Source: Pseudomonas sivasensis (lineage in GTDB: Bacteria > Pseudomonadota > Gammaproteobacteria > Pseudomonadales > Pseudomonadaceae). From it: a stretch of DNA of 64,000 nucleotides. Positions within the stretch are counted from its first letter, which is position 1. Each line of letters starts with the position of its first letter. The notes under the pieces were generated by a model. It had not been told where the DNA came from. It saw only the letters and a list, made by a program, of their open reading frames with translations, and made no database searches. The stretch covers positions 434,001 through 498,000 of the forward strand of contig NZ_JAAOWU010000001.1 of assembly GCF_013778505.1 (NCBI RefSeq), in the 5' to 3' direction. Shown one piece after another: positions 18,741-27,705 of the stretch. Made by a program: the position numbers and the translations under genes.

Positions 18741-18820
18741 ACGCCCACCACAGCACTCAAGGTAGCCAATCCCACCTACGCTTAAGTTAGGATGCTCGTT
18801 CTCTATTCGAGGTGGTCTCC

Positions 18821-19285
18821 ATGTTCTTCGGCGTTCTCCTGATCATCACCTGGCTGATCCTGCTGCTGCGCTACCCGGCCAAGGCCCTTCCGGTTTCTCT
18901 TGCTGCCTTGGCAGGCTTGGGTCTCGTGGCCGTCTGGGTGGTGTGGCTGGACAGCCGCGAAGCCTCGCAACTGGCCCGCCTTGAACTGCGCATCACCTAC
19001 GCCCCGCAGGACTGCCCCGCCGACCGCCCGCTGAAATTGACCCTGAACAACGGCAACGACGTGCCGCTGACCGAACTGCGCTGGCGCGTCGCCGCCTATG
19101 CGCCGGGCGACACGGTCAACCTGGCCGATAACGTCTATGCTGCCCCGCGCTATCGAGGCCCCGGCGAATTGCAGGCCGGCGCGACGTGGGACGATTGTCT
19201 TCCCACCCCACCGCTGCGCCCCGGTTACCGCCCGCAAACCCTGGAATTTCGTGCCGAGCACCTGCAAGGCAGCTTCTCGGACTGA
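18821..19285 (+). CDS. Small conserved membrane protein, function unknown
   Basis: The product has 154 residues with two N-terminal hydrophobic segments (residues about 1-15 and 23-45), then a soluble, probably periplasmic, beta-type domain containing LTLNNGNDVPLTELRWRVAAY and two cysteines. The start at 18821 has GAGGTG 6 nt upstream; a GTG at 18812 in the same frame is less likely. It lies 14 nt before the SDR gene and is probably cotranscribed with it. I do not recognise a specific family. Labels such as multidrug transporter sometimes given to such proteins are not supported by its size. Confidence 0.7.
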   Translation: MFFGVLLIITWLILLLRYPAKALPVSLAALAGLGLVAVWVVWLDSREASQLARLELRITYAPQDCPADRPLKLTLNNGNDVPLTELRWRVAAYAPGDTVNLADNVYAAPRYRGPGELQAGATWDDCLPTPPLRPGYRPQTLEFRAEHLQGSFSD

Positions 19286-19299
19286 CAAAGGACTGAACC

Positions 19300-20112
19300 A
19301 TGCCCAACGTACTCATCACCGGATGTTCCAGCGGCATCGGTCGCGCCCTGGCCGATACCTTCAAGGCTGCTGGCTTCGACGTATGGGCCAGCGCCCGCCG
19401 CCAGGACGACGTCGACGCCCTTAGCGCCGCCGGTTTCAACGCCCTGCAACTGGACGTTAACGACAGCGCCGCCCTGCAACACCTGGCCGAGCAATGGGGG
19501 GAGTTGGACGTGTTGATTAACAATGCCGGCTATGGCGCCATGGGTCCGCTGCTCGATGGCGGCACAGAAGCGATGCAGCGGCAATTCGAGACCAATGTGT
19601 TTTCCATCGTCGGCGTGACCCAGGCGTTCTTTCCCGCACTGCGTCGCAGCAAAGGCCTGGTGGTAAATATCGGCAGCGTTTCCGGCGTATTGGTCACCCC
19701 GTTTGCCGGCGCCTACTGCGCCTCCAAGGCAGCAGTGCATGCCTTGAGCGATGCTTTGCGCATGGAGCTGGCACCCTTTGGCATCCGAGTGATGGAAGTG
19801 CAACCCGGCGCCATCGATACAAGCTTTGCAAAAAACGCCGGCGCCCAGGCCGAGCTGTTGATCAACGAAAAATCGCCGTGGTGGCCGTTGCGCGAAGGTA
19901 TCCGTGCACGCAGCCAGGCCTCTCAGGACAAGCCCACCCCAGCCAGCGTGTTTGCGGCGGATGTGGTCAAGGCGGTGCAACAACCACAGCCTCCGCGCCT
20001 GTTGCGCTCGGGCAACGGCAGCCGGGCGTTGCCGTTGATGGCGGCGTTGTTGCCCAAGGGGTTGCTTGAGACCGTATTGAAAAAGCGCTTCGGCTTGGCC
20101 GGAAAGCTTTAA
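19300..20112 (+). CDS. Short-chain dehydrogenase/reductase
   Basis: The 270-residue product is a classical SDR. TGCSSGIG at residues 7-14 is the cofactor motif, NNAGYG is the structural motif, the catalytic serine is in IGSVSG and the active site is YCASK. The length and C-terminus resemble the broad group of NAD(P)-dependent oxidoreductases acting on steroids, retinol-like or small carbonyl substrates; the substrate cannot be read from sequence. Its 3' end overlaps the convergent LysR gene by 4 nt. No membrane segment is present. Confidence 0.88.
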   Translation: MPNVLITGCSSGIGRALADTFKAAGFDVWASARRQDDVDALSAAGFNALQLDVNDSAALQHLAEQWGELDVLINNAGYGAMGPLLDGGTEAMQRQFETNVFSIVGVTQAFFPALRRSKGLVVNIGSVSGVLVTPFAGAYCASKAAVHALSDALRMELAPFGIRVMEVQPGAIDTSFAKNAGAQAELLINEKSPWWPLREGIRARSQASQDKPTPASVFAADVVKAVQQPQPPRLLRSGNGSRALPLMAALLPKGLLETVLKKRFGLAGKL

Positions 20113-20966
20113 CCCTTCATAAAATCAATAAACGCCCGCACTTTCAGGGGCAAGTGCCGCGTGTCCGGATACACCCCATAAACCCCCTGTGGGGCGAAAC
20201 GATGGTCTGCCAGCAAGCGGATCAATCGCCCAGCCTCCAGGTCATCCTGTACCAGCCATTGCGGCAGGACTGCCACTCCATGGCCGCGCACGGCAAACGC
20301 CTGGAGCACTGCTGCGCTGTCGGCCACCAGTGCAGCGGGCCCGGTGCGGAACTGATGCTCGCCACCCGAAGGGTCGGTCACGCTCAGTTCCGTCAAACGG
20401 CCATGGCCCAGCTTGGGCATGTGTTCCAGCTCATCCAGCGTTTGCGCCCCGGCAAGCGCTGGCGCCGCTACCGCAAACACCTCGAACGTCGACAACTGCA
20501 CCGCGCGATGATTGGAATCCAGCAGCCGCCCCAATCTTATTGCCACATCAAAACGCTCGGAGATCAAATCCGCGTGAGTGGAGGATGTGGATAAGTGAAT
20601 GTTCAAGTCCGGGTGCTGGCTGCGGAAAGCTTCCACCGCCGGGGCAACCACGGCCAGCGCATATTCCACTGTGGTGGTGATGCGCAGGGTGCCCTTGAGC
20701 TGGGCATGCTCCGAGCGGGCTTCTTCCACGGCCAATTGCGCTTCTTCGAGCACGCGTGTGCAACGCAGGTAGAAGCGTTCGCCGGCATCGGTCAGCGCCA
20801 GCTGACGGGTGTTGCGGGTCAGCAAGGTGACGCCGAGTTCAGCTTCCAGGCGCTTGAGGTTGAAACTGACCACGGCGCGGGTCTGGCCCAGTAGATCGGC
20901 CGCTGCCGTGAGCGAGCCGGCCTCGACCACGGCCTTGAACGTATCGAATCGGTCCAGGCTTACCAT
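20109..20966 (-). CDS. LysR-family transcriptional regulator, divergent from the MFS gene
   Basis: The 285-residue product has the LysR N-terminal winged helix-turn-helix (LDRFDTFKAVVEAGSLTAAADLLGQTRAVVSFNLKRLE) and a C-terminal effector-binding domain. GGAGGG lies about 9 nt before the ATG. It is divergent from an MFS transporter gene, with 111 bp between the starts. An 11-bp-arm palindrome lies in that gap, the usual layout for a LysR protein controlling its neighbour and itself. The ligand is unknown. Confidence 0.9.
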   Translation of the reverse strand: MVSLDRFDTFKAVVEAGSLTAAADLLGQTRAVVSFNLKRLEAELGVTLLTRNTRQLALTDAGERFYLRCTRVLEEAQLAVEEARSEHAQLKGTLRITTTVEYALAVVAPAVEAFRSQHPDLNIHLSTSSTHADLISERFDVAIRLGRLLDSNHRAVQLSTFEVFAVAAPALAGAQTLDELEHMPKLGHGRLTELSVTDPSGGEHQFRTGPAALVADSAAVLQAFAVRGHGVAVLPQWLVQDDLEAGRLIRLLADHRFAPQGVYGVYPDTRHLPLKVRAFIDFMKG

Positions 20967-20979
20967 CAGCCGGGCCCTC

Positions 20980-21004
20980 CTTTGTCAAAATATTTTTGAC
21001 AAAG
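20980..21004. promoter_or_regulatory. Perfect 11-bp-arm palindrome (likely LysR operator)
   Basis: CTTTGTCAAAA at 20980-20990 and TTTTGACAAAG at 20994-21004 are exact complements around TAT. The site starts 13 bp before the LysR start codon and lies in the LysR-MFS intergenic region. Each arm contains an outward-facing TTGACA, a perfect -35 hexamer; the right-hand one could serve the MFS gene. It also contains T-N11-A spacing typical of LysR boxes. Confidence 0.65.
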
Positions 21005-21077
21005 TAGCAGCCAAAGCGGCGTATCCCAAACCCGCCGTGACGCCTACCCTGCCGGCCTCTCTTGCAGGATCGCGCCC

Positions 21078-22259
21078 ATGACCTACCCCTCGAAAGTCAC
21101 CTGGATCTTTTTACTGGGCTTTGCCCTCGACCTGGTGAACATGTTCGTCGCCACGGTCGCCTACCCGGATATCGCCCGCGAATTGCACGCCTCGGTCACA
21201 CAATTGGCGTGGGTGGGCAACGCCTACATGCTCGGCCTCACCGTGATTATCCCGTTCAGCGTATGGCTGGCAGCCATGATGGGTGAGCGCGGCTTGATGG
21301 TCGTCAGCTTGCTGCTGTTTGCCGGGGCGTCGGTAATGGTGGGGCAGGCGAGTTCGATTGAAGCGCTGATCGGTTGGCGTTTATTGCAAGGGTTGGGCGG
21401 CGGCCTGTTGATTCCCGTGGGACAGGCGATGGCTTATCGGCATTTTCCTCCCGCAGAGCGCAGCCAACTCACGGCCAGGGTGATGTCGGTGGCGCTGTTG
21501 GTTCCCGCACTGTCACCGGCGTTGGGCGGCTTGATTGTCGACAGCCTCTCCTGGCGCTGGATCTTCTATGCCAACCTGCCGCTGGCATTGATCACCTTGC
21601 TGCTCGCACAGCTGTGGATAAAACCCGACACCCCCACGCGTGTACGTCCCAAGCTGGAGGTGAGCCGTATTTTCAAACAGGTCAGCAGCCCTATGCTGCG
21701 AATCGCCATGCTGGTCTATTTGTTCATTCCCGGCGTATTCATCGGCACCAGCCTGATCGCCATCCTCTACCTTCACGACCTTGGATACGACGCCACCCAA
21801 ACCGGCGCGCTGATGCTGCCTTGGGCAATGGCCTCGGCACTGGCGATTTTCCTCGGCAAAAAACTGTTCAATCGCTGCGGGCCAAAACCGTTGCTGATGG
21901 CGGGCATGGCGCTGCAATGCAGTGGCATTCTGGTGTTGAACGAACCGGCCCTGATTATTCCGGCCTACGCCTTGATGGGCCTGGGCGGCAGCTTGTGCAG
22001 CAGCACGGCACAGACGCTGGCGTTTCTCGACATCCCCGCCGAACGCATGGGCAACGCCAGCGCTTTGTGGAATATCAATCGGCAAATCAGCTTTTGCCTG
22101 GGCGCAGCCGCACTCAGTGCGCTGTTGTCGGCCTTGGATTCTTACGCCTTAACCTTCACGATTGCAGCAGCCTTGACCCTGCTGCCTCTTTTTGCAGTGC
22201 TGCGCCTGGATGCGTCCAGGGTCCGCACATTGCTCCACCCTGCCAGTGAGTCTCCCTGA
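21078..22259 (+). CDS. MFS transporter (drug:H+ antiporter type)
   Basis: The 393-residue product is almost wholly hydrophobic with about 12 membrane segments. It has the central loop and repeated LPLALITLLLA-type segments of major facilitator exporters. Features such as GWRLLQGLGGGLLIPVGQA and WRWIFYANLPLAL are typical of the DHA drug/efflux branch. AGGA lies about 9 nt before the start. It is divergent from a LysR gene and translationally coupled (TGATG) to a small NTF2-like gene. Substrate unknown. Confidence 0.87.
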   Translation: MTYPSKVTWIFLLGFALDLVNMFVATVAYPDIARELHASVTQLAWVGNAYMLGLTVIIPFSVWLAAMMGERGLMVVSLLLFAGASVMVGQASSIEALIGWRLLQGLGGGLLIPVGQAMAYRHFPPAERSQLTARVMSVALLVPALSPALGGLIVDSLSWRWIFYANLPLALITLLLAQLWIKPDTPTRVRPKLEVSRIFKQVSSPMLRIAMLVYLFIPGVFIGTSLIAILYLHDLGYDATQTGALMLPWAMASALAIFLGKKLFNRCGPKPLLMAGMALQCSGILVLNEPALIIPAYALMGLGGSLCSSTAQTLAFLDIPAERMGNASALWNINRQISFCLGAAALSALLSALDSYALTFTIAAALTLLPLFAVLRLDASRVRTLLHPASESP

Positions 22260-22660
22260 TGATCGATTACAGCGATTTTTTTGAAGAAGTGATCCAGACC
22301 CACGTCGAGATCGAGCAATGGTTTGCCGGGGTTGCGCCAGAAGGCACCCTGCAAAACCTGCTTGCGCGCTTCTCGCCCGAGTTCAGCATGATCGCCCCCA
22401 CCACCGGCACACGCGTCAATGCCGCCGGGGTCAACGCTCTGTTCACTCGCCTGGGCGGAATGCGCCCGGGATTGAAAATCACCTTGAGTGAAATGACCGG
22501 GATTGACCGACATGCGCGCGGGGCCACGGTGACTTATCGGGAGCTTCAGGTGGATGACAGCGGTACTAGGACCGATCGCCGCGCGACCGTGGTGTTTGAG
22601 AAGCAGGCGAGTGGCGCGCTGTTGTGGCGGCATTTGCATGAAACATTTATCAAGGCCTGA
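22259..22660 (+). CDS. NTF2-like (SnoaL/DUF4440-type) small protein
   Basis: The 133-residue product has the length and pattern of the cystatin/NTF2 fold: an N-terminal helix with an acidic face (DFFEEVIQTHVEIEQWFAG), then strands ending in a His-Trp-rich end (LWRHLHETFI). Such proteins are small enzymes or ligand-binding accessories. The start overlaps the MFS stop by 1 nt, so the two are cotranslated and probably act on the same compound. Assignment to the fold is by pattern only. Confidence 0.7.
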   Translation: MIDYSDFFEEVIQTHVEIEQWFAGVAPEGTLQNLLARFSPEFSMIAPTTGTRVNAAGVNALFTRLGGMRPGLKITLSEMTGIDRHARGATVTYRELQVDDSGTRTDRRATVVFEKQASGALLWRHLHETFIKA

Positions 22661-22667
22661 CTCGGTC

Positions 22668-22763
22668 AAATGTGGGAGGGGGCTTGCTCCCGATTGCGGA
22701 GTATCAGTCACTTGATACGTTGACTGATTCACCGCAATCGGGAGCAAGCCCCCTCCCACATTT
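22668..22763. repeat. REPIN at the convergent gene ends
   Basis: Inverted REP units (AAATGTGGGAGGGGGCTTGC, and GGGAGCAAGCCCCCTCCCAC followed by ATTT) enclose a spacer ending TTGACTGATTCACCGC. It sits between the NTF2-like gene and the convergent HlyD gene, touching the stop codon of the latter, and could serve as a two-way transcript end. Confidence 0.9.
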
Positions 22764-23623
22764 CAGTTCGGCGTTTGGTTAACGATCACGGTGCAGGTGA
22801 TGCCCGCCGCCAACAAAACGCCTTCCGGCACTTCATCAATGTGAATTCGCACAGGCACGCGCTGGGCCAGGCGCACCCAGTTGAAGGTCGGGTTCACGTC
22901 GGCGATCAGCTCGCGGCTCTCGGGGTTGTCACGGTCGTAGATGCCTCGGGAGATGCTTTCTACGTGGCCCTTCAACGTCTCGCCGCTCATCAACTGCATA
23001 TCGGCTTTGTCACCGACGTTCACATGGGGCAGCTTGGTTTCTTCGAAGAAGCCATAGACCCAGAACGAGTTCATATCCACCACGGCCAGCTTGGCTTCAC
23101 CGATGCGCGCGTAGTCGCCACGATGCACGTTGAGGTTAGTGACGTAGCCATCCACCGCCGCCACGACCTGGGTGCGTTTCAAGTTGAGTTCGGCCGCTTC
23201 GAGTTGTGCCAGCGCGTGCTGGTAATCCGCCAGGGCCGAGTCGGCGATGTTGCTGGCGTCATCGCGGTTTTCCTTGGAAATCACCAAGGCGTCGAGGTCG
23301 GCGCGGCGGTGGGCGTTGACCTTGCGCATCTCCCAGGTGGCTTTGCGCGAGGCCACCAACGATTGCGCTTGCTTGACCGCAATGCGGTAGTGCTCGGGGT
23401 CGATCTGCATCAGCAGGTCGCCCTTTTTGACCAATTGGTTATCGCGCACGGGCACGTCGACCACTTCGCCGGTAACGTCCGCCGCGACGTTGATGATGTC
23501 GGCGCGTACCCGGCCGTCGCGGGTCCATGGCGTTTCCATGTAGTGCACCCACAACGTGCGGCCAATCCAGATCGCCAAAGCCAATACCAGCAGGGTCGCA
23601 AGCAGGCTGAAAAACTTTTTCAT
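22763..23623 (-). CDS. HlyD-family membrane fusion protein of a FUSC efflux system
   Basis: The 286-residue product has an N-terminal membrane anchor (FFSLLATLLVLALAIWIGRTLW), a biotinyl-lipoyl-like half (VPVRDNQLVKKGDLLMQIDPEHY), a short coiled hairpin and the second half with GYVTNLNVHRGDYA. This is the small AaeA/EmrA-like type found with FUSC pumps. It is the last gene of an operon (outer-membrane lipoprotein, FUSC, DUF1656, HlyD). It would bridge the inner-membrane component to the outer-membrane channel. Confidence 0.9.
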   Translation of the reverse strand: MKKFFSLLATLLVLALAIWIGRTLWVHYMETPWTRDGRVRADIINVAADVTGEVVDVPVRDNQLVKKGDLLMQIDPEHYRIAVKQAQSLVASRKATWEMRKVNAHRRADLDALVISKENRDDASNIADSALADYQHALAQLEAAELNLKRTQVVAAVDGYVTNLNVHRGDYARIGEAKLAVVDMNSFWVYGFFEETKLPHVNVGDKADMQLMSGETLKGHVESISRGIYDRDNPESRELIADVNPTFNWVRLAQRVPVRIHIDEVPEGVLLAAGITCTVIVNQTPN

Positions 23624-23633
23624 CGGGGCATTC

Positions 23634-23834
23634 TCAACGGTAGACGGTCAGCGCCAGGGCGCCGAACAGGCAAACGAACAGGCTCAGGCGCAGCAACGCC
23701 GGGTGCCAGAAAAAACGGTACAGGTCGAAGCCGGCCAAGAAGCGGTCCAGCGCCCACGCCAGGCCTGCAGCGATCAGGAACATCAAGGTCATCGTCGGCA
23801 TGTAGAGGCCGTGGAACGCGATTTCACGGGGCAT
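23634..23834 (-). CDS. DUF1656 small membrane protein (AaeX-like)
   Basis: The 66-residue product has two hydrophobic segments, with MPREIAFHGLYMPTMTLMF at the start. It matches the DUF1656/AaeX family that is encoded between FUSC and HlyD genes. Its 5' end overlaps the FUSC gene by 11 nt and it is 10 nt upstream of the HlyD gene. Its role in efflux is not established. Confidence 0.88.
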   Translation of the reverse strand: MPREIAFHGLYMPTMTLMFLIAAGLAWALDRFLAGFDLYRFFWHPALLRLSLFVCLFGALALTVYR

Positions 23835-26001
23835 GGGGGGATCCTTTAAGGGCCGCCAGCGGCGATTGCGGGTCGAGCAACGAGGTGCGGATAAAGTGCA
23901 GGTAGCTCTTCACCCGGCGCAGCGCCGAGGTGTCGAAGTGTGGGGCGAAGGGTTCGTCGGTGGCCTGCACGCGGCTGATCGCGTGGTCGACGGCGATCAG
24001 GCCGCGCTCCAGATTGCTCGCGCTGGGTTGCAGGAACAGCCGCACCAGCGAGCGGCCCATCACGCGGATCGCCTGGCGCCACGGCTGGGACTCGGCATAC
24101 GCCGGGTGCACTGGCAGGATCGCTTGTTCCTTGCGCAACTCGATGATCGCGTGACCGACTTCCAGCACAACAAACATCCAGCGCAGCAAATCACGTTGTA
24201 CCTGCGGCTGACCGACGGCGAGGCCATAGGCTTGGTGCAACAGGTCACGGGTGCGGCTTTCAAAACTCGACGCCAAACCCTTGAGCTTGCCGCTGATCGC
24301 GTACACCACCTGCTCGCGCAAATCCTGCTCCAGGCGGCGCCACAGCCAGCGGCTGTTGGGCGGCAGGATGATCGCGCCGGCGGCCGCACACACCAGCATG
24401 CCGATGATCATGGCGATGTAGTCGTTGATGAAGGTATAGGGGTTGTAAACCGTGAGATTGTCCGGCACCGAGCCCGTGCTGAAGAAAATCAGCAGGCCCA
24501 CGCCAACGCCTGCGTACTGCGGGCGTGAGGCGAGGAAAGCACCGAGGATGATCACCGGCGCGAGCATCACGCACAGCAGCGGGAAGCCGTCGATCCACGG
24601 GAACACGAAGAACATTTCGACAAAGCCCACCAACGCGCCGATCAAGGTGCCGCAGGCCATCTGGAACGCCATGCGTTTCGGGTTGGGCGTGGCGGCTGAC
24701 AGGCCGACGGTAGCGGCGGCAATCAGGGTCATGGTGGCGCCGCTGGGCCAGGCGGTCGCCACCCAATAACTGCCGAGCACGATCAGGATAAACGACGCAC
24801 GAATCCCCGAAGCGGCGCAGGCCAGCCAGTTGGTTTTCGGCGTGTAGGCTTCGTCCCAGTCTTCCCGCGCATGGCTGTGGTCGGCCAGTGAGGCATGGGT
24901 TTGCGCGTAGTTGTGCAGGTCGTCGACGAAGCGGTAAAGCAACTCGTAGGCGGTATGGAAATCCAGTTGCTCGGCCTCAGTGGGCTCACCTTCCTGGAAG
25001 GCCGTGCGCAGGCTGCGTACCTTGGCCGGCAGGCCGTCTTTGTAGGCCGACAGTTGGTTGACGAGGCGTGCCGCATCGGGGCTGGTTAATGCGCGACCGG
25101 AGAACCCATCGAGCACTTCGGCAAGGTCCTGCAGGCCGGGCTTGATCGCCGCCGCCACGTGATCCGCAGCATCCGTGCGCAGCCGTTCGAGCAACTGGTG
25201 CAAGGCATTGAAGCGCGTGGTGATGCTCATGAATTCGCTGTTGAGGCGACTGAGCCGGCCATTGCGCCGGCGCATATGCGGGTCTTCGAACACGGTAACG
25301 CTGCGCAGCCCTTCCAGGCCCACGGCTTCGGCGATGAAGCGCACGTTGCTGGCCTCGAAGCCTTCACGCTGGCTGCGCCCGCGTAAGCCATCGGTGACGA
25401 ACTGCGCGAACACCCCGAAGCGCTGATACAAGGCATTGCGCATGGCGGCGCTGGAGGTCTGCGGCAGAATCGCAGCGCTCACCAGCGTGGAGCAGATAAT
25501 TCCCAGGGAGATTTCCAGTACTCGCCAAACGGCCGCCATAAAGGCGCCATCCGGATGGGCCAGCGCCGGTAGGCCAACCATCGCCGCCGTATAACCGGCC
25601 AGCACAAACCCATAGGCACGGAAGTTACGGTTGCGCGTCGCACCGGCGGTGCAGATGCCGACCCAGATCGCCAAGGCGCCCAGAAACAGTTCGGTGTTTT
25701 GCGCAAACAAGGCGATCAACAACACCATCACCGCCGAGCCCGTCAGGGTGCCAAGGAAGCGGTAAAAGCTCTTGGCGAACACCTGGCCGCTCTGCGGCTG
25801 CATCACGATAAACACGGTGATCATCGCGGTGCGCGGTTGCGGCAACTCCAGGCGCATGGCCAGCCACAGAGTGAGGAACGCGGCGATCAACACCTTGAAG
25901 ATGTACACCCAGGTCACGCCGTCGCTGCGTGCCCAGTCGAAAAAACCACGGCGCCACTCAAGGGAATGCAGCCAGCGCAGCGGTGCAGGCAAGGGAGTCA
26001 T
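23824..26001 (-). CDS. FUSC-family inner-membrane efflux protein (AaeB-like)
   Basis: The 725-residue product has two sets of membrane helices, residues about 30-180 and 385-540, each followed by a long soluble helical region. This is the duplicated layout of the FUSC / aromatic acid exporter family (E. coli AaeB, YccS-like). Such proteins export aromatic carboxylic acids or act as fusaric acid resistance pumps. It lies 10 nt after the outer-membrane lipoprotein gene. With the HlyD and lipoprotein partners it would form a tripartite pump; the substrate is inferred only from family. Confidence 0.9.
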   Translation of the reverse strand: MTPLPAPLRWLHSLEWRRGFFDWARSDGVTWVYIFKVLIAAFLTLWLAMRLELPQPRTAMITVFIVMQPQSGQVFAKSFYRFLGTLTGSAVMVLLIALFAQNTELFLGALAIWVGICTAGATRNRNFRAYGFVLAGYTAAMVGLPALAHPDGAFMAAVWRVLEISLGIICSTLVSAAILPQTSSAAMRNALYQRFGVFAQFVTDGLRGRSQREGFEASNVRFIAEAVGLEGLRSVTVFEDPHMRRRNGRLSRLNSEFMSITTRFNALHQLLERLRTDAADHVAAAIKPGLQDLAEVLDGFSGRALTSPDAARLVNQLSAYKDGLPAKVRSLRTAFQEGEPTEAEQLDFHTAYELLYRFVDDLHNYAQTHASLADHSHAREDWDEAYTPKTNWLACAASGIRASFILIVLGSYWVATAWPSGATMTLIAAATVGLSAATPNPKRMAFQMACGTLIGALVGFVEMFFVFPWIDGFPLLCVMLAPVIILGAFLASRPQYAGVGVGLLIFFSTGSVPDNLTVYNPYTFINDYIAMIIGMLVCAAAGAIILPPNSRWLWRRLEQDLREQVVYAISGKLKGLASSFESRTRDLLHQAYGLAVGQPQVQRDLLRWMFVVLEVGHAIIELRKEQAILPVHPAYAESQPWRQAIRVMGRSLVRLFLQPSASNLERGLIAVDHAISRVQATDEPFAPHFDTSALRRVKSYLHFIRTSLLDPQSPLAALKGSPHAP

Positions 26002-26011
26002 TACAACCTAC

Positions 26012-27523
26012 TCAGTGATCGAATACGGCGAGGGCCGCCGGGGTTTTGCTCGGGAGGGTCTTGGCGTCCTGCGGTGCGTCCTTGCCTGCTTCGAGGCCAC
26101 CGCCCAGGGCGGTCACCAGTTCGGCGTGTGCGCTCAAACGCGCGGCCTGGACCTGCTGCTCGATCTGTTGCTGGCGAAACAACAGGGTCTGGGCGTTGAG
26201 CACATTGAGGTAATCGGTGAGGCCGCGCTGGTAGGCGATCATCGCGATGTCATAGGTTTTCTGCGCCGAGGCCACCGATTGCGCGGCGAATCCTTGTTGC
26301 TTGTCCATGGATTCTCGGCGGATCAACTGGTCGCTGATGCCCTTGAGCGCATTGATCAGGGTCTGGTTGTAACGAGCAACGGCGATGTCGTAACCGGCGC
26401 TGGCTTCACCCAACTCGGCACGCAAGCGGCCGCCGTCGAAGATCGGCAAGGTGATCGCCGGACCGACGTTGTAGTTGAATTTCTTGCCCGCCAGAAACTC
26501 CAGCATGCCGCCACCGGTGGCCATGTAGCCGAGGCTGCCGACCAGATCCACGTTGGGATAAAAACCCGCGTGAGCCACATCGATGCCACGGGCCTGGGCC
26601 GCCACTTGCCAACGGCTGGCGACCACATCCGGGCGCTGGCCGAGCAACTGCGCAGGCAGGGTGGACGGCAGTTTCAGTGGCGCGGCAAGGGACAGGCTCG
26701 GCCGTTGCAACTGCGCGCCCTCCCCCGGGCCTTTACCCGCCAAGGCCGCCAGTTGGTTACGGCTCAGGGCGATTTCTTCGTCGAGGGCGTCCAGTTGGCG
26801 GTGGGTTTCCGGCAGCGGGGTTTCGGCCTGGCTTACATCGAAGTGGGTGCCGATCCCGGCATCAAGGCGTTTGTTGGCCAGGTCGAGGATCTGCTGTTGC
26901 TGGGCCAACGTAGCGGCGACGATATCGCGGTTGGCGTAGTGCAACGACAGCTGGATATAGGCGCGCACCACGTTGTTCTGCAATTCCAACTGGGCCTGGC
27001 GCGCCTCGGCAGCGCTCATGTGCGCCAGGTCGACGGCACGCTCGGTGGCGTTGCTTTCGCGGCCCCACAGATCGAGGGCGTAGCTCAGGCCCAAGGATGA
27101 GTTGTTATCCCAGGTATTGGCGCCGCTCAGTTCGCCGGGGCCGTAGAACTGATCCTTGGGCCAGTTGTGGCGCTTGAGGGTGGTGTCGCTGTTGACCTGC
27201 AACGACTCGGCCGACTCGGCAACCCCGGCCATCGCCCGCGCTTCTCGCACCCGCGCGGCGGCGATGGCCATGCTCGGGCTGCTGTGCGTGGCGAGTTCGA
27301 CCCAATGGTTAAGTTGCGGGTCGCCGTAGGCTTGCCACCATTGTGCGGTGGGCCAATGGGCGTCCTGGGCGGCGCTCTGGATCGCTTCGTCGGTGGCCAG
27401 GGTATTGGCGTTCAACGCGTGGCCTTGGGGGGCGATTCCTCCGGTTCCGATGCAGCCGCTGATTGCTAACGATAAGGCCCAAACACTGAGAGTCTTCAGC
27501 TCTCTGCTGATGCGACGCGGCAC
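26012..27523 (-). CDS. Outer-membrane efflux lipoprotein, NodT family
   Basis: The 503-residue product starts with a lipoprotein signal (VWALSLAISGC, Cys24) and contains two outer-membrane efflux (TolC-like) repeats with long helices, including AEARQAQLELQNNVVRAYIQ and DYLNVLNAQTLLFRQQQIEQ. This is the NodT/OprM-like channel family. It is the first gene of the FUSC operon and divergent from a LysR gene. A cysteine-anchored channel in front of a FUSC pump is a common Pseudomonas arrangement. Confidence 0.91.
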   Translation of the reverse strand: MPRRISRELKTLSVWALSLAISGCIGTGGIAPQGHALNANTLATDEAIQSAAQDAHWPTAQWWQAYGDPQLNHWVELATHSSPSMAIAAARVREARAMAGVAESAESLQVNSDTTLKRHNWPKDQFYGPGELSGANTWDNNSSLGLSYALDLWGRESNATERAVDLAHMSAAEARQAQLELQNNVVRAYIQLSLHYANRDIVAATLAQQQQILDLANKRLDAGIGTHFDVSQAETPLPETHRQLDALDEEIALSRNQLAALAGKGPGEGAQLQRPSLSLAAPLKLPSTLPAQLLGQRPDVVASRWQVAAQARGIDVAHAGFYPNVDLVGSLGYMATGGGMLEFLAGKKFNYNVGPAITLPIFDGGRLRAELGEASAGYDIAVARYNQTLINALKGISDQLIRRESMDKQQGFAAQSVASAQKTYDIAMIAYQRGLTDYLNVLNAQTLLFRQQQIEQQVQAARLSAHAELVTALGGGLEAGKDAPQDAKTLPSKTPAALAVFDH

Positions 27524-27705
27524 GGCAAGCGAATTCCTGAGGTGGTGATGCGGGGAAGGTGGCGCAATTCTAGGGGGCGGGAGGAATGGCGATAAGCTGG
27601 CATTCCTGTGAATCTTTGTTACCGTTCAAGCGATAATCCGTTGGTAGGGATCACTGGACGGCGTAACTTTCTGTCACAATTTGTTATCTCCCCTGAGAAC
27701 ACTCC

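Noticed and set aside
18288..18765. Several frames of 60-131 codons in the region after algA
   Set aside because: They read through the 61-bp array; the period is not a multiple of 3, so the same repeat appears in different phases, which is a repeat artefact.
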